Assembly: GCA_963717385.1 (NCBI GenBank)
Contig: CAVQWE010000003.1
Span: 372,001-436,000 of the forward strand
DNA: 64,000 nt
From: Sva-07 sp963717385
GTDB lineage: Bacteria; Actinomycetota; Acidimicrobiia; Acidimicrobiales; Ilumatobacteraceae
Reading direction: 5' to 3'
The notes beneath the pieces were generated by a model that was not told the origin of the DNA, ran no database searches, and saw nothing but the letters and a program-made list of their open reading frames with translations. Positions 60,577 through 64,000 of the stretch are shown one piece after another; within the stretch, counting starts at the first letter, position 1; every line of letters begins with the position of its first letter. A program made the translations under genes and the position numbers.

Positions 60577-62931
60577 TCATGCTCGGGCTCCGAACCGTTG
60601 GCGGCGCTGGCGCTCTGACAGCAGCGGTCCGATCGGGAGGCGGGGTCGGGGACCGCCAGGCGACTTGTCCCAGTGTTCGACGAGCCAGCCGCGCTTGCGG
60701 GCGATTGCTGCGAGGCGGGTCTCGGGGTTGACCGCCACCGGGAAACCAACGGCTTCGAACAGCGGGAGGTCGGAGGACGAGTCGGCGTAGGCGACGCACT
60801 CGTCGAGATCGAAGCCCTCGGCGTCGCAATAGTCGGACAGGATCTGGGCGCGGGCTTCGCCGGTCGGTGGCACGACGTGCATCTCGCCGGAGTACGTGTT
60901 GTCCGGCAAGATGGTCATCTCGGCGGCAACGATCTCGTCGAACAGCGGCCGGAGCCCCTCGACATTGAAACTCAACGCACCGGTGATCAAGATCGTGCGA
61001 TGGCCGAGCGCACGGTGCTGACGCACCCGTCGCATCCCTTCGGGGAACGACTTGGTCATGATGATCTGGGCGAACATCTCTCGGGCGTCGGCCTCGATCT
61101 GCTCGACCGGGGCGCCCTCGTAGCGGCGATAGAAGTAGCGCAGGAAGTCGCTGCGGTCGGTGCGGTCGAGCTTGAGCAGGCCCGGCCCCTCGACCAGCGT
61201 GCGCAGCACGTAGCGGATCCGCTCGGGGGTGTCGAGACGACGCGTTGCGAGCCATGAATAGCTCTCGACCACGTTCGATGCGATCAGCGTGTTCTCCAGA
61301 TCGAAGGCCACCACCTGGCGTTTGGGGTCGAGTACCTGCTTGCGGAGGCGGCCCATCCGGTCGGTCGCCGCCGACGGTCCGGGGGTGGTCTTGACTCGAG
61401 CGTGCTTGACGATCGAGGGGAGGTGGATCGTGGTGATGTAGGTCGGCCAGTCGACCGACAGCGGATCGAAGTTGAAGTCGGCACGGTCGTCGTCGTCGAG
61501 CCCGTCCCACGTGTGCATGAGGTTGTCGACCTGGTAGATCGCTTCGCACTCGGTGTACTGGCCGTACAGCTCGACGTAGGTCTGGGCCCGGTCGACCTCG
61601 GCTCGCTTGGTCTCGATCTGGGCCGACCACTCGGCCTGACGTCCGCGCAGCGGCAGGTTCTGGAGGATCTTCTCGCCGGCGGTGAGCACGACTTTGGCCC
61701 GATTGAGCTGGCCCTGCACACGCCCGCGGCCGGGGAAGCGGAACTCGGGCACCACGATCGGTTGGCCCTTGCTGTCGTAGATGGGATGTTCGAGGAACCA
61801 ACCGCTGACATTGTCGACGAGTGCCTGGTACTTGAGCGGGTTGATGCCGCCGGAGGCCACCTGGGTGATCTCGGGCGCACGCTCTGGTCCGAGCGCTGCC
61901 ACGGCGATGATCGCCGCCACGACGATGTCGACCGGGATCACGTCGACGGTGCCTTCGGGGACGCCGGGGAACTCGGCGAGGAGGCCGCGGGCGTAGGAGA
62001 TCAGTACGGGCTCGGCCATCCGGAACCCGCGGATCCAGCCGGGCTTGGGCTCGGCGAGCGCCGATTCGATGATCGACGGCCGCACGATCGACACCGGCAC
62101 GTTGCCCTTCACATCGGTGAGCGCCTGCTCACCGAGCGCTTTGGTGAACGCATAGGCGTCGGGCCAGCCGACGCTGGCAGCGCGAGCGCGTCCGGCTTCG
62201 ACGAGCTGGTCCTTGACCCACTTCTCGCGAAGTTGCTCGGTCTTCGATGCCAGCGCTGGTGCACCTGCGGCGCCGAGTTCGGTGCGTGCCTCCTTGCGGA
62301 ACGCTTCGAGGTTCTCGGTGCTGCGACTGGCTGCGTCGGCGTCGGATCGCAACCGGCGGCTGGCGCTGACCTCGCGCCGCCAGTCGATGCCGATGTCGAA
62401 CGGTCCGTCGCTGACGAGCTTTTCGGGCGCATGGCCGCGGCGGTTGCCGGCGACGTAGCAGGTCGACACGGACACGAGGTGCGGGGTGATGCTCATCTCG
62501 TTGCAGAGATCGGCGATACGTGACGGCCCGAGCAGGTTGATCTCGACGGCCGAATCGAGCGGCGAGTCGAACGACACCGCCGCTGCGGAGTGGATCACCG
62601 TGTGGCAGCTGGCGAAGATCGCCCGGTCGGCGTCGTTCAGGCCGAGGCCATCGCGGGTGACGTCGCCGGCGATCGTGGTGACTCGGGCGGTGACGTCGGC
62701 GAAGTCGTCGCCGCGCTCTTTGCACTCGGCGCGCAGGCGGTCGAACGCGTCGTTCTTGAAGATCTCGCGGTCGGTTCGACGTGCCGCGTTGGTTCGCTGG
62801 CCGTCGCGAACGAGGAGCACGAGTTCGCAGTTGGGGACCGAGCGCAGGAGCCGCTCGACGAGCGCGGTGCCGACGAATCCGGTCGCGCCCGTGATGGCGA
62901 TCCGTTTCCCCGCAAGCTCCTCAGCGATCAC
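60577..62931 (-). CDS. Fatty acyl-CoA reductase fused to a HAD-family phosphatase-like domain
   Basis: From the GTG at 62931 it has 784 aa; GAAAGG lies seven bases upstream. Residues 1-530 form an extended-SDR fatty acyl reductase of the male-sterility type: AITGATGFVGTAL binds NADPH, STCYVAGN and YAFTKALGEQ carry Ser, Tyr and Lys. Residues 540-784 form a HAD domain like SerB, with motif II in ITGAL and motif IV in YADSSSDLPLF. Motif I reads FDLENT: Asp544 is present, but the second acidic residue is Glu546 instead of Asp. The fusion would make a fatty alcohol or aldehyde and perhaps dephosphorylate a lipid. A GTG at 62949 is possible. Confidence 0.88.
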   Translation of the reverse strand: MIAEELAGKRIAITGATGFVGTALVERLLRSVPNCELVLLVRDGQRTNAARRTDREIFKNDAFDRLRAECKERGDDFADVTARVTTIAGDVTRDGLGLNDADRAIFASCHTVIHSAAAVSFDSPLDSAVEINLLGPSRIADLCNEMSITPHLVSVSTCYVAGNRRGHAPEKLVSDGPFDIGIDWRREVSASRRLRSDADAASRSTENLEAFRKEARTELGAAGAPALASKTEQLREKWVKDQLVEAGRARAASVGWPDAYAFTKALGEQALTDVKGNVPVSIVRPSIIESALAEPKPGWIRGFRMAEPVLISYARGLLAEFPGVPEGTVDVIPVDIVVAAIIAVAALGPERAPEITQVASGGINPLKYQALVDNVSGWFLEHPIYDSKGQPIVVPEFRFPGRGRVQGQLNRAKVVLTAGEKILQNLPLRGRQAEWSAQIETKRAEVDRAQTYVELYGQYTECEAIYQVDNLMHTWDGLDDDDRADFNFDPLSVDWPTYITTIHLPSIVKHARVKTTPGPSAATDRMGRLRKQVLDPKRQVVAFDLENTLIASNVVESYSWLATRRLDTPERIRYVLRTLVEGPGLLKLDRTDRSDFLRYFYRRYEGAPVEQIEADAREMFAQIIMTKSFPEGMRRVRQHRALGHRTILITGALSFNVEGLRPLFDEIVAAEMTILPDNTYSGEMHVVPPTGEARAQILSDYCDAEGFDLDECVAYADSSSDLPLFEAVGFPVAVNPETRLAAIARKRGWLVEHWDKSPGGPRPRLPIGPLLSERQRRQRFGARA

Positions 62932-62954
62932 AGTTGACCTTTCTAGCACGATCG

Positions 62955-62970
62955 TCTACCAATTGGTAGA
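62955..62970. promoter_or_regulatory. Perfect 16-base palindrome, probable TetR operator
   Basis: TCTACCAATTGGTAGA is perfectly symmetric and lies in the 52-base gap between the divergent FAR-HAD gene (start 62931) and the TetR gene (start 62984). It is the natural site for control of both units by that TetR protein. Confidence 0.75.
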
Positions 62971-62983
62971 GAGATGATGTCGG

Positions 62984-63577
62984 ATGAGTGATCGATCGAC
63001 GCGCGAGCGGATTCTGGAGGTGGCGCTCGACCTGTTCGGCACGCGGGGTGTCGATGCGGTGTCGCTCGACGAGATCGCCCGCTCGGTCGGTGTTCGCAAA
63101 CAGACGGTGCTGTACTGGTTCGCCTCGAAGGACGACCTCGTCGACGAGGTGCTCGGTGTTGCAGCAGCCGAGCTGGTGATCGTGATCGACGCAGCGCTCC
63201 GGGCGGCGCCCGACGACCCACTCGATCGGATCGATGCCGTCGTCCGGGCGGTGTTCCGCCCCGCCGTTCGCCGACCGGCGCTGCTCGGGCTGATCCGCGA
63301 GGTGAGTCGCCTGGAATCGGCGCAGGCCGAACGTCTCCGGTCGCGCATCCAGTCACTGGTCGATCGGGCAGTGGTGTACCTCGCTGCCGAAATGGAAGCC
63401 GGGCGTCTTCGCCGCGGCGACCCCCGGCTCGTGGCGGCGCTCGGCTACGCCACGCTCACCGGAATCGCCACGGAACCCGAAGCGCTTCGAGCCGTCGGCT
63501 GGCAGCCCACACCCAGTGGCCTCCGCCGACTCCGCGACGAACTCCGCGCATTCCTCCGTGCCGCCCTCGCACCCTGA
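62984..63577 (+). CDS. TetR-family transcriptional regulator
   Basis: A 197-aa TetR regulator. The helix-turn-helix is SLDEIARSVGVRKQTVLYWFASKDDL (about residues 27-52), followed by a helical ligand-binding domain. The gene is divergent from the acyl reductase operon and faces the perfect palindrome at 62955-62970, so it probably represses that operon and itself, with an acyl-CoA or lipid as a likely inducer. GGATG near the start gives no strong Shine-Dalgarno. A hairpin at 63588-63613 follows the stop and separates it from the convergent ddl gene. Confidence 0.9.
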   Translation: MSDRSTRERILEVALDLFGTRGVDAVSLDEIARSVGVRKQTVLYWFASKDDLVDEVLGVAAAELVIVIDAALRAAPDDPLDRIDAVVRAVFRPAVRRPALLGLIREVSRLESAQAERLRSRIQSLVDRAVVYLAAEMEAGRLRRGDPRLVAALGYATLTGIATEPEALRAVGWQPTPSGLRRLRDELRAFLRAALAP

Positions 63578-63587
63578 ACGCGGCTCG

Positions 63588-63613
63588 CGCAGACCCGGGC
63601 ACCGGGATCTGCG
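63588..63613. terminator. Hairpin between convergent tetR and ddl
   Basis: CGCAGA-CCCGG pairs with CCGGG-TCTGCG across a three-base loop with one bulged A. It fills the gap between the stops at 63577 and 63614, so it can serve both genes. Confidence 0.7.
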
Positions 63614-64000
63614 TCAGCGGCTGGTGTTGCGGCGGCGGCGGGCGTGGCGGGCCACGGCGAGATCGACCAATCGGTCGATCAACTCGCTGTAGGCCATTCC
63701 CGAGTGCATCCAGAGCTTCGGGAACATCGAGATCGGCGTGAAGCCGGGCATCGTGTTGACCTCGTTGCACAAGAACCCGCGCCCCACGCCGTTGGCGTCC
63801 ATCTCGTAGAAGAAGTCGACCCTCGCCAACCCGTCGCAGCGCATCGCGCGGAACGTGTCGACCGCCAACGCCCGCACCTGCTCGACCTCGTGGTCGGCGA
63901 GCGGCGCCGGAATCAGGAGCTGCGCGCCGTCGGTGACGTACTTGTCGGCGTAGCTGTAGAAGTCGTCACCGGGCACGATCTCGCCGGGCACAGACGCCTC
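63614..64000 (-). CDS. ddl: D-alanine-D-alanine ligase, C-terminal part
   Basis: The frame enters from the right edge and ends at 63614, giving the last 128 residues of the ATP-grasp ligase that makes D-Ala-D-Ala for peptidoglycan. Visible are PGDDFYSYADKY, the ATP-grasp metal and catalytic segment CDGLARVDFFYE, and FLCNEVNTMPGFTPISMFPKLW with the Asn and Glu metal ligands and the omega-loop. The basic C-terminal tail (RHARRRRNTSR) is normal variation. The N-terminal two-thirds lie outside the window. Confidence 0.92.
   Translation of the reverse strand, partial: EASVPGEIVPGDDFYSYADKYVTDGAQLLIPAPLADHEVEQVRALAVDTFRAMRCDGLARVDFFYEMDANGVGRGFLCNEVNTMPGFTPISMFPKLWMHSGMAYSELIDRLVDLAVARHARRRRNTSR

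Overview
The window is chromosomal DNA of a high-GC actinobacterium. The base composition, leaderless-type promoters (TAnnnT placed 6-8 bases before the start codon), Thr/Ala-rich lipoprotein stalks, ATGA-coupled operons and protein families such as the SCO6745-like protein and mixed-type 6-phosphofructokinase suggest the class Acidimicrobiia, perhaps an Ilumatobacter relative; this placement is inference. There are no rRNA or tRNA genes, transposases, phage genes or CRISPR arrays that I can see. Coding density is high and no gene-free stretch exceeds 300 bases.

Layout. 1-9 kb: a flavin amine oxidase (cut by the window edge), three lipoproteins, a GFA-fold protein, a cyclic-nucleotide-binding-domain protein, an amidase and small unknowns. 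8.5-19.4 kb: oxidoreductases (quinone-reductase-like, SDRs, a flavin monooxygenase), 6-phosphofructokinase, a PfkB kinase, a VOC-carboxymuconolactone-decarboxylase fusion and an alpha/beta hydrolase. 19.4-25 kb: a membrane redox/flavin operon (ApbE, ferric-reductase-like membrane protein, DUF2231 protein, two anchored secreted proteins, one with an Asp/His tail), divergent from a two-component system, followed by a Cys-rich miniprotein. 25-28.5 kb: one very large protein of unknown function. 29.3-39.4 kb: a TetR-headed run of nine tightly coupled genes with two formylglycine-type sulfatases (one fused to a DJ-1/PfpI domain), a metallo-beta-lactamase-fold hydrolase, a haloalkane dehalogenase, a START-like protein and others; this is the best candidate for an undescribed catabolic system. 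39.5-51.5 kb: DoxX-like and LysE-type membrane proteins, SDRs, a DUF2855 protein, an RlmI-like methyltransferase, an MscS channel, and UDP-glucose dehydrogenase facing UDP-glucuronate decarboxylase. 51.6-56.6 kb: a ClC channel/transporter, a biotinyl-carboxyltransferase fusion, a lipoprotein and an UlaG-like hydrolase. 56.7-63.6 kb: an operon of fatty acyl-CoA reductase-HAD fusion, zinc-type alcohol dehydrogenase, long LarA-like protein and PlsC-like acyltransferase, divergent from a TetR gene across a perfect 16-bp palindrome. The right end holds the C-terminal part of D-alanine-D-alanine ligase.

Caution: at least 13 otherwise normal genes are interrupted by single-base indels (about 21 in total, mostly one extra base, often in short homopolymers). 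Each repair restores a normal protein of integral length, so these look like uncorrected read errors, not real pseudogenes. I annotate such genes over their full span and state where the frame breaks.
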